From: an uncultured Coriobacteriaceae bacterium
GTDB taxonomy: Bacteria > Actinomycetota > Coriobacteriia > Coriobacteriales > Coriobacteriaceae
Reading direction: 5' to 3'
NCBI GenBank assembly: GCA_944321435.1
Contig: CALULH010000015.1
Location: 1 to 40,381 of the forward strand
DNA: 40,381 nt
Position 1 is the stretch's first letter. Every line of letters starts with the position of its first letter. The notes beneath the pieces are model-generated. The model saw only the letters and a list, made by a program, of their open reading frames with translations. It did not search any database and had not been told where the DNA came from. Below are positions 8,164-16,161 of the stretch, piece after piece. Made by a program: the position numbers and the translations under genes.

Positions 8164-8191
8164 GCGCCGGCCTGGCGCGCAAGGCCGGCGC
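8164..8191 (+). terminator. Hairpin after the amidotransferase gene
   Basis: GCGCCGGCC and GGCCGGCGC form a perfect 9-bp stem with a 10-nt loop, 26 bp after the stop codon. No T run follows, so termination activity is a guess. The rest of the 270-bp convergent gap up to ecfT shows no gene; it has an AT-richer stretch around 8245-8330 without a recognisable site. Confidence 0.35.
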
Positions 8192-8407
8192 GACATGGGT
8201 GACGTTGCCCGGCGCACCGCAGTATGACGCGGCACGACCCGAAAAATAATCGCACCCATAGTTGCAGAATTCGCCTCTCAGAGCGGAAAACTGATGCTTT
8301 CAGTGCGATTTTGTTTGAGCGAGAAACGCCCGCAGTGCGCGCGGTCACGCGCTGGGCACGGCCCAGCTGCGCGCGACACGGCCGCCTCGGCGCGGAAACC
8401 GCCCCTC

Positions 8408-9154
8408 TTACAGCAGCACGCCCAGGACGATAAGCGCCACGCAGACCGCAAAGACGGCAATGTCGCGGGCCACGAAGGGGTAGCGCTTGTAGGAGCTCGC
8501 CCGTGTGCGCAGGTAGAAGCCGCGCTGCTCGGCCGCAAGGGCCGTGGAGTCGGTCTTGGCCACGGAGGTCACCAGCAGCGGGATGCACACCGGGAGCATA
8601 AGGCGAAGCTTCTTGAAGGGGTTCTTGGTGTCGAACTCCACGCCGCGCGCAGTCTGCGCCTCCATAATGGCGTTCATCTCCTGGCTGAACACGGGCACAA
8701 ACCGCAGCGCCGTGGTGAACGTGAACGCGTATTTATAGGGTATGTGCAGCTTCTCCACGCAGGCGTTGGCCAGGTCGGTAAGCTTGGTCACGGTGAGCAT
8801 GAGCACCAGCGGCAGCGCCACGCCCAGCAGGCGCAGGCAGGCCCTGCCGCCCGTGACCAGCCCCTCGTCGGTAACGAAGCCCGCGACCGGCGTTCCGCCG
8901 CGCACAAACGCCACCTGGAGAAGCAGCATGATAAGGGCAACGGGAACCAGCACCTTGAGCAGGCCGACGAGCTGGCGGATAACGCCGGCATACACGCCCA
9001 GGGCCAACGTGAAGGCCAAGAGCCCCACCAGGGCGGGGTAATCGGCCGCTAGGAAGGTTGCGGCGATGATGGCCGCGGCCAGCGCCAGCTTGGTCACGGG
9101 GTTCAGGCGGTGCAGCAGCGTGTTGCCGGGCACGTAGTCTATGACGTTAAGCAT
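8408..9154 (-). CDS. ecfT: ECF transporter transmembrane component EcfT
   Basis: The T component of an energy-coupling factor importer; it links the ATPase pair to the substrate-binding S component in the membrane. The 248-residue product has about five to six hydrophobic segments. It carries the two coupling-helix motifs of the family: AQTARGVEF in the middle and EQRGFYLRTR near the end (X-R-G pattern). I chose the ATG at 9154, which overlaps the end of ecfA by 8 bp and implies translational coupling; 21 extra upstream codons in frame lie inside ecfA and have no family likeness. It is the last gene of the S-S-A-T transcript. Confidence 0.92.
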   Translation of the reverse strand: MLNVIDYVPGNTLLHRLNPVTKLALAAAIIAATFLAADYPALVGLLAFTLALGVYAGVIRQLVGLLKVLVPVALIMLLLQVAFVRGGTPVAGFVTDEGLVTGGRACLRLLGVALPLVLMLTVTKLTDLANACVEKLHIPYKYAFTFTTALRFVPVFSQEMNAIMEAQTARGVEFDTKNPFKKLRLMLPVCIPLLVTSVAKTDSTALAAEQRGFYLRTRASSYKRYPFVARDIAVFAVCVALIVLGVLL

Positions 9155-11192
9155 GGCGCTCCTCCTTATGGGCAGACGGGGCGATATGCGCGGGGGCGGC
9201 GTCCGCAGCCCCGGCAACGGGCTGTGCGCTCGAGACCCCCGTTTGGGCGAGAAGCTCGGACGCGAAGGCCGTTTTGGCCCCGCCCGACACGTCGGCCCCA
9301 GCTCCGCGCTCCGCAGCCAGGCGCCTCACTGCGTCCACCAGCTCCGCGACCTCGCCGATACCCGCAAACGCCGGCGACACGCCACGTGCCAGGCGCTCCG
9401 AAAGCGCCGTGACCTGCGGGGGCGCCACGTAAGCCTGCGCCATGACGGCCTCGTTGCGGAAAACCTCCGCAAGCGGCCCCATGCCCACGATGCGTCCCTC
9501 GGCCATGACGGCCGCGCGGTCCGCAAAGTCGGAGACCACCTCCATGTCGTGGCACACCATCACCACGGCCGATCCGGCACGCGCCATATCGGCCACGGTC
9601 TGCATCACGGTCATGCACTCCCGGTAATCCAGGCCGCTCGTGGGCTCGTCGAGCACGATGACCTGCGGCTCCAGCACCACCACGCTGGCAAGCGCGACCA
9701 TCTGCCGCTGCCCGCGCGAAAGCGAGAACGGCGAGGCCTCCTCGGGCAAGCCGAACCGCCTGATAACCGCACGGGCGCGCTCGCGCGCCGCCACGGCGTC
9801 CACGCCCTGCAGCTCCAGGCCGAAGGCAACCTCGTCCAGAACCGTGTTCTTGCACAGCTGCCGGTCGGGATTCTGGAATAGCGTGGCCGCGTAGCGCGCA
9901 ATGACCGACACCGGCGTGCTGCGCGTGTCGTGGCCCGCAACGGTTACGCGACCCTCCGTGGGCTGCAGCAATCCGTTCAGCAGCTTGGTGGCCGTGGTCT
10001 TGCCCGCGCCGTTCTGGCCGATCAGGGCAAAGACCTCGCCGGGATACACAGCAAGATTGAGGTCGGTCACCGCGGCGCCGCCCGCCGGATAGGCGAACCC
10101 AACATGCTCGAAGGCCACCGCGGGCTGAGCGCCGGAGGGCGCCGGGGACTTGGGATCCGGGCGGGCGCCGTAGCTGCCGTCCTTCTCGCCCGCCAACGCC
10201 GAATCGGCCGGCGATGCAGCCGCCGCAGCCGACCCCCGCGCGCCTAGCGCGCCCGCGATGAGGTCGTAGGCCTCGTCCACCGTGAGGCACGGGCATCCCG
10301 CGGGCACCAGGCCCGCGGCCGCCAGGCTGTTCGAGATGCGCGCGGTGCGGGGGCTGTCCACGCCGATCCGGCGCAGGTCAGCGCTGTGCGCAAAGACCTC
10401 GGCCGGGGTGCCCTGCAGCTCGAGGCGCCCCTCGTTCATGACCAGGATGCGGTCGCAGTACTGGGAGAGCAGGGCCACTTTCTGCTCGATCACCACCACG
10501 GTGATGCCCTCGTCGCGGTTAAGGGAGCGCAGCACGTCGAAGACCATCTCGGAGCTCACCGGGTCGAGCGCAGCGGTTGGCTCGTCGAGCACCAGCACGC
10601 GCGGCGCCAGCGCCAGGATGGCGGCGATGGCCACCTTCTGCTTTTGGCCGCCGGAGAGCGTGGCGATCTCGCGGTCGCGCAGGTCGGCGATGCCCACGGC
10701 GTCGAGCGCGGCGGTGATGAACTTCTCTATGTGCCGATGCGGCACGCCGAAGTTCTCCAGGCCAAAGAGCAGCTCGTCCTCCACCACCGAGGCGACCATC
10801 TGCGCGTCGATGTCCTGGAGGACGCTGCCCACGATGCGGGAGATGTCGGTCAGGGTGACGTCGCAGGTGTCTTGGCCCTCCACCAGCGTGGCGCCGTAAA
10901 GCTGACCGGTGTAGTGGTGCGGAATGGCGCCGGACATGATGGCCGCGAGCGTGGACTTGCCGGCGCCCGACGGGCCGATAAGACCGACGAACTCGCCGGG
11001 CTTGATGCTGAGCGAGACGTCGTCCACGGCGCGGCCGGCGTCGTGGCCGTAGGAGAACGACACGTGGTCGAGCTGGATAACGGGCCGCACGGACGCCGGC
11101 GCCGGGGATGAGGCGCGCTGCGGCTCTGCGGCAGGCGCCTGCGCTGCTTGCGGCGTCTGCGATGTGGTTGATGAGACGGACGGGGACTGCAT
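9147..11192 (-). CDS. ecfA: ECF transporter ATPase with two fused ABC domains
   Basis: Drives import by the ECF complex. Both nucleotide-binding domains are in one 681-residue chain, replacing the usual EcfA1/EcfA2 pair. The first has Walker A GPSGAGKST (from residue 73), signature LSGGQKQ and Walker B LVLDEPTAALD. The second has GQNGAGKTT, signature LSRGQRQ and IVLDEPTSGLD. Between them lies an Ala-rich linker of about 40 residues, and the C-terminal 90 residues are also low in complexity. An N-terminal tail of about 36 residues (Ser/Pro/Ala) precedes the first domain. The start ATG has AAAGG upstream. A 165-bp gap with a hairpin separates it from the S-component gene before it. Confidence 0.93.
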   Translation of the reverse strand: MQSPSVSSTTSQTPQAAQAPAAEPQRASSPAPASVRPVIQLDHVSFSYGHDAGRAVDDVSLSIKPGEFVGLIGPSGAGKSTLAAIMSGAIPHHYTGQLYGATLVEGQDTCDVTLTDISRIVGSVLQDIDAQMVASVVEDELLFGLENFGVPHRHIEKFITAALDAVGIADLRDREIATLSGGQKQKVAIAAILALAPRVLVLDEPTAALDPVSSEMVFDVLRSLNRDEGITVVVIEQKVALLSQYCDRILVMNEGRLELQGTPAEVFAHSADLRRIGVDSPRTARISNSLAAAGLVPAGCPCLTVDEAYDLIAGALGARGSAAAAASPADSALAGEKDGSYGARPDPKSPAPSGAQPAVAFEHVGFAYPAGGAAVTDLNLAVYPGEVFALIGQNGAGKTTATKLLNGLLQPTEGRVTVAGHDTRSTPVSVIARYAATLFQNPDRQLCKNTVLDEVAFGLELQGVDAVAARERARAVIRRFGLPEEASPFSLSRGQRQMVALASVVVLEPQVIVLDEPTSGLDYRECMTVMQTVADMARAGSAVVMVCHDMEVVSDFADRAAVMAEGRIVGMGPLAEVFRNEAVMAQAYVAPPQVTALSERLARGVSPAFAGIGEVAELVDAVRRLAAERGAGADVSGGAKTAFASELLAQTGVSSAQPVAGAADAAPAHIAPSAHKEERHA

Positions 11193-11223
11193 GGGCAGGC
11201 CTTTCTGAGGATGGATGCACGTA

Positions 11224-11248
11224 AACCGGGCGCGCGATGCGCCCGGTT
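11224..11248 (-). terminator. Intercistronic hairpin between the S-component gene and ecfA
   Basis: AACCGGGCGC and GCGCCCGGTT form a perfect 10-bp stem with a 5-nt loop about 30 bp ahead of ecfA. On the minus strand it is followed by TTTACG rather than a long T run, so it may be a weak terminator or a processing site that sets the ratio of S component to ATPase. Confidence 0.4.
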
Positions 11249-11357
11249 CCTTACGCGTGATGTAGCAGCATGGTACCAGCGCGCGGCGTGGAGGGCGTGC
11301 GGGAGCGCCAACTAAACCAAGCCGAAACGCGCCGCGGCAGACCGTCGACCCAGGGCG

Positions 11358-11921
11358 TTACTTATCGCCGCGCACGCTGCGGAGCGGAATGACGAGCGCC
11401 TGGGTCACGATGGCATTGAACACGGTCGTGGCCAGCACGATCGGCACCTTGGCCAGCGCCGTGGGCAGCGCCGCGCCCATGACCACCGTGCCGAGCACCG
11501 CAAAGAGCCCGCCGGAGATGAGCGTGGTGATGAACGTGGCCACCAGCGGCATGGCGCCCTTGGCGGCGCGGGGCAGCGGCACGCGCACGAGCAGGGCCAT
11601 GCAGATCGCCGCCACGCCCTCGGTCAGGAAGTTGAGGCCCGGAATGGAAGTGGAGATCTGGATAACGGCAGCCGAGATGAGGCCGTAGAGCAGCGCCTGC
11701 AGGGGCAAGGAGCGGGTCAGCAGGACAACCAGGCAGTAAGCTACGATGATGAACTGCGGCTTGATGCCGGTAGTGGCAAGGGCGTTGCCCACCGTCATGT
11801 TGAGGATGAGGCCGGCGGCCAAAAGCACTGCAAGGAGGATGAGGGATGACACGTCGAGCAGGGATTTTTGGGTAGGCTGGGCCGCCACCGCGCGCGGCGC
11901 GGCGTTCTGAGTGCGAGGCAT
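11358..11921 (-). CDS. ECF transporter S component, TrpP-like (second copy)
   Basis: A 187-residue membrane protein with about five to six hydrophobic helices, the size and shape of an ECF substrate-binding component. It is a paralogue of the product of 12020-12592: both share LLAVLLAAGxILNM, a (K/N)PxFII segment and LIxAAVIQ followed by TS-PG. These features recall TrpP, the tryptophan S component of Firmicutes, as I remember that family; the match is not tested. The start ATG has AAGGAGA 6 bp upstream. The gene lies 98 bp after its paralogue and before ecfA, so two S components share one ATPase/EcfT module. The Trp leader upstream supports tryptophan or a precursor as substrate. Confidence 0.8.
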   Translation of the reverse strand: MPRTQNAAPRAVAAQPTQKSLLDVSSLILLAVLLAAGLILNMTVGNALATTGIKPQFIIVAYCLVVLLTRSLPLQALLYGLISAAVIQISTSIPGLNFLTEGVAAICMALLVRVPLPRAAKGAMPLVATFITTLISGGLFAVLGTVVMGAALPTALAKVPIVLATTVFNAIVTQALVIPLRSVRGDK

Positions 11922-12019
11922 GATGGTCTCCTTGGATATAGGTGAGGTTGTCAGCGAGGTGTTGGCGCGGCCGGGCGCGCAGCGGTCGTATGAGCGCAGC
12001 TCTCGCCCGCAAGCGGGGA

Positions 12020-12592
12020 CTAGTCGTTCAGCTTAAGGGCGGCGCGAACGGGCAGGTAGAGGGCCGCTACCAACACCGCGTTGAAGACGGCGGTCAGCGC
12101 AACGACGGGCAGCATGGCCGCGGCGATGGCCATGTCGAACTGCATAAGGGCCATGCGGATGAGCATGAAGATGAAGCCCGAGACGAACGTAGTCGCAAAC
12201 GTGCCCACAGCGGGGATGACGGCCTTGGCACCGGTCTTCATGCCCGCGTTGACGATGCCGGCCATGAGCACGGCGGCAACGCCCTCGGCTACGAAGTCGG
12301 CGCCGGGAAGGCTCGTGGTGAGCTGGATGACGGCAGCCGAGATGAGGCCGATGACGAGCGCCTGCAGCAGACTCGGGCGCACGACCAGGATGGTGAGGCA
12401 GAAGGCCGAGATGATGAACTCGGGGTTGATCATGCCGCCGGACGCGGCGCCGATGGCCTTGCCCACGAACATGTTGAGGATGAAGCCGGCGGCGAGCAGA
12501 ACAGCGAGCAGCACGAGCGCCTTGACGTCGAGCTTGCCGCGGTCGACGGTGGAAACGGTGCGGGCCTGAGCGGTGTTGTTGGTGGCAGCCAT
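12020..12592 (-). CDS. ECF transporter S component, TrpP-like (first copy)
   Basis: A 190-residue protein with several hydrophobic helices (from about residues 25-45 on) and a polar 22-residue N-terminus. It is the first structural gene behind the Trp-codon leader and its terminator. It shares the pattern LLAVLLAAGFILNM, INPEFIISAF, GLISAAVIQLTTSLPG with its downstream paralogue. The TTxxPG segment is like the one I recall in TrpP proteins. The start ATG has AAAGGA upstream and a small CGCCC/GGGCG hairpin just before that. Role as the tryptophan-binding component is inferred from the leader peptide; a related aromatic compound is possible. Confidence 0.82.
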   Translation of the reverse strand: MAATNNTAQARTVSTVDRGKLDVKALVLLAVLLAAGFILNMFVGKAIGAASGGMINPEFIISAFCLTILVVRPSLLQALVIGLISAAVIQLTTSLPGADFVAEGVAAVLMAGIVNAGMKTGAKAVIPAVGTFATTFVSGFIFMLIRMALMQFDMAIAAAMLPVVALTAVFNAVLVAALYLPVRAALKLND

Positions 12593-12782
12593 GATTGGTT
12601 CCTTTCTGCGCCCTTGCGGGCGGTTCGATGCGATGCGTGAAACGGAAACGGTACGGTGCCCACGGCGTCAATGCCCTGCCGGGGCGGCGGAGGCGCGTGG
12701 CCCTCGTCTGATCGCGTCGGTAAGCCGGAAATCCAGGAGCTTCTCGCCAGCAGCCGCGCCTGCGTCAGCGCATCGCGGTACG

Positions 12783-12814
12783 AAAAAAGGCCCCCGGTCT
12801 CCCGGGAGCCTTTG
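12783..12814 (-). terminator. Attenuator terminator of the Trp leader
   Basis: On the minus strand a 12-bp stem (AAAGGCTCCCGG / CCGGGGGCCTTT, one G-T pair) with a GAGA loop is followed by six T. It lies 30 bp after the leader peptide stop and 190 bp before the first S-component gene, the position of a ribosome-mediated attenuator. The leader segment GGTC (12853-12856) with GAGTC (12842-12846) can pair with GACC and GGCTC inside this hairpin, giving a possible antiterminator. Confidence 0.88.
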
Positions 12815-12844
12815 CGTGCGCTTACAATAGGTGCGCGTCAGGAC

Positions 12845-12922
12845 TCACCGACGACCGATCGGACGAGAACCACGCCACCACCAGTTGTTCAGACGCGAAG
12901 ATGCGGCGTTGAAGCAGGTCAT
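12845..12922 (-). CDS. Trp-rich leader peptide controlling the ECF transporter operon
   Basis: A 25-codon frame, MTCFNAASSRLNN-WWW-RGSRPIGRR, begins at an ATG with AAAGGAG seven bases upstream. Codons 14-16 are three TGG in a row (12875-12883). It is followed by a strong terminator at 12783-12814. This is the classical layout of a transcription attenuator: ribosomes stalled on Trp codons when charged tRNA-Trp is low would free the sequence just after them to form an antiterminator. Such leaders are known ahead of trp biosynthetic genes in proteobacteria and actinobacteria; here it precedes transporter genes. The peptide itself need have no function. Confidence 0.88.
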   Translation of the reverse strand: MTCFNAASSRLNNWWWRGSRPIGRR

Positions 12923-12983
12923 CGGTGGCTCCTTTCAGTTCTCGTGCCAGCGGTCTGTCCGCGTGCGGTTTTGCTTGGCATGC

Positions 12984-12992
12984 ACTGTAGCA
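12984..12992 (-). promoter_or_regulatory. Extended -10 promoter of the Trp leader
   Basis: TGC-TACAGT on the minus strand lies about 60 bp upstream of the leader ATG. No good -35 is seen, as often with extended -10 promoters. The same TGC extension appears ahead of lysC and murT-gatD. Confidence 0.4.
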
Positions 12993-13099
12993 CGGCAGGG
13001 CGCGGGCGGCGCGGGCAGCGCCCCAACGGATACTAAACGGAAACATTTTCCCGGCAAACGGCGCAACCGAACTGCCGGAGTTTGGGGTGCAGGGAACGG

Positions 13100-15514
13100 C
13101 TAGCTCTTGATCCTCTTCATGAAAGCCCTGCGCGCACCCTGCTCCTCGGCGTCGTTCAGGGGGGCCAGGGACGCATCGATCCCGCGGCGGCGCAACGCGC
13201 GCTCAATGAGCCAGTCGGCCAGCTGCGGGTTCTTGCTCAGCACCGGGCCGTGGAAGTACGTGCCCACCACGCCGCCGTGCACCAGGCCCTCGTGGCCGTC
13301 CTCGCCGTTGTTGCCGGTGCCGGGCACCACGCTCGTGCCCAGCGGCTTCTCATCGGCATCCAGGTAGGTGCGGCCGCCGTGGTTCTCAAAGCCCAAGATG
13401 TCGTCCGCCACGATGTCGGACCGCACGCTCACGTTGCCGATGAGGCGGTCCTTGGGCCCGCCCGCGCGCGCGGTCTCGATACCCACCGCCGCTATGCCCT
13501 CGATCTTCTCGTCCCCCAGGTAATAGTGGCGGCCCAGCAGCTGGTAACCGCCGCAGATGGCCAGCAGCACGCCCCCGGCGTCGATGTAGGCGCGCAGGGC
13601 CTCGGCGTTTTTCAGCAGCTCGCCCTGTACGGCCAGCTGGTCGCGGTCGGCCCCGCCACCGATCATGGCGATATCCGTTCCGGAGAGGTCGGCCTGCTCG
13701 CCGCGGTTGAGCGAGTCCACCTCCGCCGGGATGCCGCGCCACAGGCAGCGCTTGTAGAGCATCTGCACGTTGCCCGTGTCGCCGTAAAGGTTCATCTCCT
13801 CGGGATAGAGGTGCGTGATGCGCAGCGGGCGCTCGGCCAGGGCCTCGAAGCCGGGGGCCACCTCGCCGGGCGAGAAGAGCGCCCAGGGGTCGCGCCCGGC
13901 CGCGCTGCGCGCTGCGCCCGCTCGGTCGGGCGCGGGCGCCTCAGCCGCCGCGGCGCCCCCGTCAGCGGCCACCGGGCCGTCGGATCCCGCAGCGGCCTCC
14001 GCCGCGCCCTTCTCGCCCGCCGCAAGGCCATCCGCGTCGGGATCACCCGCAGCGGGACCGCCGACCGCCCGCGCGCGGGCCTTGTCCTTCTCGGCCGCTG
14101 CATCGGCAGCCGCAATGGCCTGCTCGGCCGTCATGGACGCCGCATCGCCCTCGTCGAGCTTCTCGAGCTCGTCGCAGAGATCGGGCATGGCGGTATAGTT
14201 GCCCACCACGTAGAGCATCTCATCGGGGGGCAGGGTGCAGGCGTTCAGCGCCTCGGTCACCGTGAGGGCAAGGGCGCTGGGCACGCCCGCGTACTTGAGA
14301 CGCACCTGGAGGTCGTTGGCGCGCGTACCGCCGGCAAAGACCTGCAGGCCCGGAATGCCCGCCAGGCACTCGAAGTCCGCATCCCACAGCCAGGAGATGT
14401 CATGGCCGTCGGCGTCGTTGTCGTTGATGTAGAAGGCGCAGGCGCGGCCGGCTGAGTTCTTGACCAGCTGCAGCATGCGGTCGAAGCCCACCGGGTTCTT
14501 GGCCAGGTTGGCCAAGACAGGGCGGCCGCCCACGGTGAAGGTCTGCATGCGGCCGCGGGCCGGCTTGTAGGCGGCCAGAACGCGCGCGAACTCGGACACC
14601 GGCGCGCCCATAAGCCGGGCAGCCGTGAAGGCGGCGGTGATGTTGTAGACCATGTAGAGGCCGCGGTAGGCGGTGCGCACGGGCAGGGCGCCGGCCGCGG
14701 GCTCCTGCTCGATGCGGAAGGTATACCCGCGCGGCGTGAGCTCGATGCCGCGCACGGCCACGGCAAGCGCCGGGCGCTCCCAGCCGCACGCGGGGCAGCG
14801 GTACTTGCCCAGCTGGCCGTACTGCACGTACGCATAGTCCAGCGGCGCGTTGCATGCGGCGCAGAAACGGCTGTCGGAGACCTTGTCGGACTCCGTGCCG
14901 GTGGGCTCGTCCAAGCCAAAGGGAATGGTGGGGTTTTTCACGCGGCGCGCGATGGAAGCGCAAAGCGGGTCGTCGGCGTTGAAGATGAGCGTGGTGGTTG
15001 GCGACAGCTCCAACGCCTTGGCAATGACGTCTTGGGTGTGGTCGATCTCGCCGTAGCGGTCCAACTGGTCGCGGAAGAGATTGAGAAGCACCAGGTAACG
15101 CGGGCGCAGCTTGGGCAGGACGCGGACGGTGTAGAGCTCGTCGCACTCAAAGCAGCCGATGGCCTCGCCGGCGGCGCGCTGGGCGCGCGTGAGGGAGCGG
15201 CGGCCCTCCATGGCGGCCGCGGTGATGCCGCCCTCCATGTTGTTGCCGGCGCGGTTGGTGATCACGGGACGGCCGCTTGCCGCCAGGCAGTCGGCCAGCA
15301 GGTTGGTGGTGGTGGTCTTGCCGTTGGTGCCCGTCACCACGATGCTGCCGCCCTGCTTGAAGAGGTCCGCGAACGAGCTCAGCAGGTTGGGGTTGATCCT
15401 CAGCGCCACCGCACCGGGAATGTTGCCGCCGCTGCGGTGCAGCAGCGTGCGCGAGGCCCAGCGGGCGGCTTCGCCGGCGGTTATGGCAATGGTGCTCTTA
15501 AGGCTCATGGTCAT
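13100..15514 (-). CDS. murT-gatD: MurT-GatD fusion, lipid II isoglutaminyl synthase
   Basis: Amidates the alpha-carboxyl of D-glutamate in the peptidoglycan stem peptide (lipid II), giving D-isoglutamine, with ammonia from glutamine. Residues 1-453 are MurT: ATP loop GTNGKTTTT (62-70), a Mur ligase centre, a zinc ribbon with Cys218/221 and Cys240/243, and the C-terminal DUF1727 part with NLAKNPVGFDR. Residues about 563-804 are GatD, a class I amidotransferase: LYPEEMNLYGD at its start, nucleophile Cys654 in LAICGGYQ and His755 in TYFHGP. A linker of about 100 residues rich in Ala, Gly and Asp joins them. In well-studied species these are two adjacent genes. The ATG at 15514 has AGGAGG upstream; an ORF extension of 34 codons before it is not MurT-like. 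Confidence 0.93.
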   Translation of the reverse strand: MTMSLKSTIAITAGEAARWASRTLLHRSGGNIPGAVALRINPNLLSSFADLFKQGGSIVVTGTNGKTTTTNLLADCLAASGRPVITNRAGNNMEGGITAAAMEGRRSLTRAQRAAGEAIGCFECDELYTVRVLPKLRPRYLVLLNLFRDQLDRYGEIDHTQDVIAKALELSPTTTLIFNADDPLCASIARRVKNPTIPFGLDEPTGTESDKVSDSRFCAACNAPLDYAYVQYGQLGKYRCPACGWERPALAVAVRGIELTPRGYTFRIEQEPAAGALPVRTAYRGLYMVYNITAAFTAARLMGAPVSEFARVLAAYKPARGRMQTFTVGGRPVLANLAKNPVGFDRMLQLVKNSAGRACAFYINDNDADGHDISWLWDADFECLAGIPGLQVFAGGTRANDLQVRLKYAGVPSALALTVTEALNACTLPPDEMLYVVGNYTAMPDLCDELEKLDEGDAASMTAEQAIAAADAAAEKDKARARAVGGPAAGDPDADGLAAGEKGAAEAAAGSDGPVAADGGAAAAEAPAPDRAGAARSAAGRDPWALFSPGEVAPGFEALAERPLRITHLYPEEMNLYGDTGNVQMLYKRCLWRGIPAEVDSLNRGEQADLSGTDIAMIGGGADRDQLAVQGELLKNAEALRAYIDAGGVLLAICGGYQLLGRHYYLGDEKIEGIAAVGIETARAGGPKDRLIGNVSVRSDIVADDILGFENHGGRTYLDADEKPLGTSVVPGTGNNGEDGHEGLVHGGVVGTYFHGPVLSKNPQLADWLIERALRRRGIDASLAPLNDAEEQGARRAFMKRIKS

Positions 15515-15667
15515 GGCGACCTCCTGGCGTTGGCTGCGGGATCCGCGCGACGCGGCGGCGCGCCTCTGCGCAGCGCCACGTCGCGGCGGGTGACACCCGC
15601 TATGAAAAGTGCGCAAGCGTTGCGGCCAACGCTTCGCGCGCGGGACATACTGGGCGTGAACACGCCC

Positions 15668-15676
15668 ATTCTAGCA
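15668..15676 (-). promoter_or_regulatory. murT-gatD promoter, extended -10
   Basis: TGC-TAGAAT on the minus strand lies about 155 bp upstream of the MurT-GatD start. No clear -35 is visible. Between it and the start codon I see no leader peptide or strong hairpin. Confidence 0.45.
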
Positions 15677-15859
15677 TGGGGGCGCTGCGGCAACGTTTCC
15701 TCCACGCCGGCCGGCCGCATGGAAGGCACCCCCGACGCAGCCGCGCAGGAAGGGCGCTCTTCTCAGCTACGAGGACCTCCCCCAAAGGCCGCCTCGTGCC
15801 GCGCAGGCGGGATCGCCTTCCTCGCACGCATGCCAGGCGCAGCCCGGAGACTGCATGGC

Positions 15860-16091
15860 GGGACGAAATGAAGGGGTTTTCTGATTCCCCACGCGCAACG
15901 GGACGAAACGACCCTTTTTTCTGATTTTCGCAGCCCCGAACTTGCCCCTTGGACCATCTGCGGCAACGTTTCCGCAGGACCCGATCGGCCGAGATGGCGC
16001 CGGGCAAGGCTCGAAGGACGGCAAAATCAGAAAAAAGGTCGATTTCGTCCACGAAGGTTAGCGCAATCAGAAAAACCGCTCGTTTGGTTCG
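15860..16091. repeat. Quasi-palindromic four-motif element, copy B
   Basis: Four copies of the motif seen at 3761-3990: inverted at 15860-15886 and 15900-15928, direct at 16024-16050 and 16065-16091. Spacing within each arm is again about 40 bp. The centre, CTGCGGCAACGTTTCCGCAG (15958-15977), is a near-perfect 20-bp palindrome; its reverse complement matches the centre of copy A. Arms pair as GGGACGAAA-YGA-CC-TTTTTTCTGATT against its complement. The element sits between the 3' end of the phosphoketolase gene and the promoter of murT-gatD. A weak GCCCTCG/CGAGGGC hairpin at 16108-16140 may end the phosphoketolase transcript. Confidence 0.75.
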
Positions 16092-16161
16092 CGCCAGACG
16101 CCACGAGGCCCTCGCTCGAAAAGACAACCTAAACGAGGGCGCCGCAGATGCAGCCCGTCCG

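Noticed and set aside
12593..13099. T-box riboswitch ahead of the ECF genes
   Set aside because: No T-box consensus was seen; the translated leader with three Trp codons and a terminator explains the region better.
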